Positions 5,370-6,819 of a stretch of 6,819 nucleotides of DNA are shown here, in pieces; the first letter of the stretch is position 1; every line of letters begins with the position of its first letter. The stretch is from Acidobacteriota bacterium (GTDB taxonomy: Bacteria > Acidobacteriota > Vicinamibacteria > Vicinamibacterales > Vicinamibacteraceae). A model generated the notes under the pieces. The model did no database searches and was not told the DNA's origin. It worked only from the letters and a program-made list of their open reading frames with translations. The translations under genes and the position numbers were made by a program. The stretch lies in NCBI GenBank assembly GCA_013695405.1, contig JACDAO010000522.1, positions 1 through 6,819 on the forward strand, read 5' to 3'.

Positions 5370-6819
5370 CCGGCCTGGTCGAGCTCTCGGTGCGGGTCGC
5401 GCTGGTCGTGCTCGCCGGGCTGATCGCGGCCGCCTGCCTGCGGCGTCGGTCAGCCGCGCTGCGGCATGCCGTGCTCGCCAGCACCTTGCTGGCGGCCCCC
5501 GCCGTCGGCCCGCTCGGTTTCGTGCTGCCAGCGGTGTGGGTGCCGATCGATGCGGCTCCCAACGCACCACGTGCAGGCGGGGTGGGTCAGATCGTGCCGG
5601 ACCAGCACCCGTCGGGCATCGAATCCGCGACAGGCACCACGCCTCCGCCGTCCCTCGCCTGGCAGGCTTACGTGATTGCGCTGTGGGCCACCGGCACGGC
5701 CGTCGGCCTTGGCCTGCTGCTGTTGGCCGTCGTCCGCCTCGCACGGCTGTCGGCGCGCGCCGAGCCCGTCGACGGCGTGTGGCGCCGGGTCGTTCAGGAG
5801 CAGTCGGTGGCCTGCGGGCTCACTCGCACCGTAGCGGTACTGCGCTGCAGCGGCGCCTCGCAGCTGGCCACCTGGGGCGCGCTGTGGCCGTGCGTGCTGA
5901 TCCCGCCCGAGGCGTCGCAGTGGAGCGAGGACCGCGTTCGGACCGTGATTGGCCACGAACTGGCGCACGTCGTTCGGCACGATTGGCTCATCCAGCTGTC
6001 GGCCGAGATCGTCTGCGCGCTGTGGTGGTGGAACCCGCTCGTCTGGGTGGCCCGCCGCCGACTGCGCATCGAGAGTGAACTGGCCTGCGACGATGCCGTG
6101 CTCGCCGCCGGGGTGCAGGCCCGGGACTATGCGGCACACCTGCTGGCCATTGCCCGCGCCAGCCCTGGTCGCCGTCAGTCGATCGCCACGGCGATGCCGA
6201 TCGCCCATTCGTCCACGTTGGAAAGGAGAATTGTCGCCATGTTGAATCCACATCTCGATCGTCGCCGGCTCGCCAGGAGCAGCGGCCTGGCCGTGACATT
6301 CGGAGTGCTCGCGGTGCTGTTGCCGGTCACGACACTGCGCGGCGTGCAGGCCGTCGCGCAACCGCTGGAGGTCGCGGTGTACGACGCCACCGGGGCCGTG
6401 ATGCCGGACGTCGCCATCTCGCTCGCGGGCCAGGGGCGGACGGTCGAGATGACGACCGACGCGGCAGGGCGGTTCGTGTTGCAGGGTGTCGAGCCAGGCG
6501 CCTACGTACTCGACGCACGACTGCCCGGGTTCCGTCCGCTGCGCCAGGACGTCACGCTGCGCCAGGACCCTGATTGGGATCGCGCGATCACGCTGCAGGT
6601 CGGCGACGTGCGGGAGTCAATCAACGTGACCGAGTCGCGCGGCCAGGCCGGCCAGGCGGCGGCTACCGGGCCGGTGGCGATCCGCGTCGGCGGCAACATC
6701 CGTCCGCCGCGCAAGCTGCACGATGTCCGACCGGTGTTTCCGCCGAGCATGCGGGAGGCGGGGCGCGAGGGGGTAGTGCCAATCGAGGCGATCATCGACG
6801 CCCAGGGACGCGTCTCGTC
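5366..6819 (+). CDS. M56 (BlaR1-like) membrane metallopeptidase with TonB C-terminal domain (3' end outside window)
   Basis: The frame is open from ATG 5366 to the window edge: 484 residues without a stop. Order: membrane helices at about 8-25, 34-58 and 99-125, with a Pro/Gly-rich periplasmic stretch (62-98) between the second and third; a cytoplasmic zinc-peptidase domain with HELAH (197-201) in GHELAHVVRHDW and ESELACDD (236-243), which holds the third zinc ligand; the typical TLERRIVAMLNP near 285-295; a further helix (about 305-325); then, on the periplasmic side, a carboxypeptidase-regulatory-like beta domain (about 334-420, with TTDAAGRFVLQGVEPGAYVLDARLPGF) and the beginning of a TonB C-terminal domain (about 439 on, RPPRKLHDVRPVFPPSMREAGREGVV). 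BlaR1 proteins have a penicillin-binding sensor at this place; here there is none so far. Role by family: cut or relieve the BlaI repressor on an unknown envelope signal. Translation is coupled to the repressor. Confidence 0.9.
   Translation, partial: MTGLVELSVRVALVVLAGLIAAACLRRRSAALRHAVLASTLLAAPAVGPLGFVLPAVWVPIDAAPNAPRAGGVGQIVPDQHPSGIESATGTTPPPSLAWQAYVIALWATGTAVGLGLLLLAVVRLARLSARAEPVDGVWRRVVQEQSVACGLTRTVAVLRCSGASQLATWGALWPCVLIPPEASQWSEDRVRTVIGHELAHVVRHDWLIQLSAEIVCALWWWNPLVWVARRRLRIESELACDDAVLAAGVQARDYAAHLLAIARASPGRRQSIATAMPIAHSSTLERRIVAMLNPHLDRRRLARSSGLAVTFGVLAVLLPVTTLRGVQAVAQPLEVAVYDATGAVMPDVAISLAGQGRTVEMTTDAAGRFVLQGVEPGAYVLDARLPGFRPLRQDVTLRQDPDWDRAITLQVGDVRESINVTESRGQAGQAAATGPVAIRVGGNIRPPRKLHDVRPVFPPSMREAGREGVVPIEAIIDAQGRVS
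6224..6241 (+). promoter_or_regulatory. Possible internal translation start within the M56 gene
   Basis: AGGAG (6224-6228) stands 10 bases before an in-frame ATG (6239-6241, Met292). A product begun there would have a short basic N-terminus, one membrane helix and the periplasmic beta and TonB-like domains, without the protease. The sequence encodes the conserved ERRIVAML stretch, so the match may be a by-product of protein coding. Confidence 0.25.

Noticed and set aside
5329..6078. 249-codon plus-strand frame overlapping the M56 gene
   Set aside because: The sequence is Arg/Ala/Gly-rich noise; the M56 frame has the ribosome site, the HELAH motif and the membrane helices.
5450..6361. 303-codon minus-strand frame opposite the M56 gene
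   Set aside because: It has no motif and is contradicted by the well-supported plus-strand gene.
5366..6819. Beta-lactam resistance sensor (true BlaR1)
   Set aside because: No penicillin-binding (SxxK-type) sensor domain is seen after the last membrane helix; TonB-like parts occupy that position.

Overview
The window is GC-rich and densely coded, and every gene fits a Gram-negative soil-type bacterium. A member of the Acidobacteriota (perhaps Vicinamibacteria) is my best guess. This is inferred from the style of the genes: a BlaI repressor coupled to an M56 peptidase with a TonB-like tail, an acyl-CoA desaturase, a small secreted beta-sandwich-like protein, and GGAC/GTCC palindromic intergenic repeats. 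No rRNA or marker gene confirms it.

Layout. 1-351: C-terminal end of a probable FAD-dependent oxidoreductase (+), converging with a nitrilase-superfamily amidohydrolase on the minus strand (373-1161). A divergent spacer of 83 bases (1162-1244) leads to a gene for a 230-residue exported protein of unknown function (1245-1937, +). A repeat-rich spacer (1938-2213) carries several copies of an imperfect palindrome and a short tandem repeat. Next is a membrane fatty acid desaturase with all three histidine boxes (2214-3149, +). A 71-base spacer with two strong palindromes (3150-3220) separates it from a two-component pair: a histidine kinase with almost no extracytoplasmic sensor (3221-4117) and an OmpR-type response regulator (4117-4875), which share one base. 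After about 100 bases containing a promoter and a nested dyad operator candidate come a BlaI/MecI-type repressor (4977-5369) and, overlapping it by 4 bases, an M56 metallopeptidase fused to a carboxypeptidase-regulatory-like fold and the beginning of a TonB C-terminal domain (5366 to beyond the window end).

How they may work together. The BlaI/M56 pair is a signal-transduction unit: the repressor probably binds the dyad over its own start and is removed when the M56 protease is activated. The M56 protein lacks the penicillin-binding sensor of BlaR1 and carries TonB-type periplasmic parts instead, so its signal is probably not a beta-lactam. The kinase/regulator pair sits directly downstream of the desaturase, and the kinase is nearly all membrane segment on its sensing side; a link to membrane state is possible but is inference. 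The front half (oxidoreductase end, nitrilase, secreted protein) looks like ordinary metabolic and envelope genes. I saw no phage, CRISPR, IS or RNA gene. The most unusual signals are the nested operator, the M56-TonB fusion with a possible internal start, and the palindromic repeats on both sides of the desaturase.
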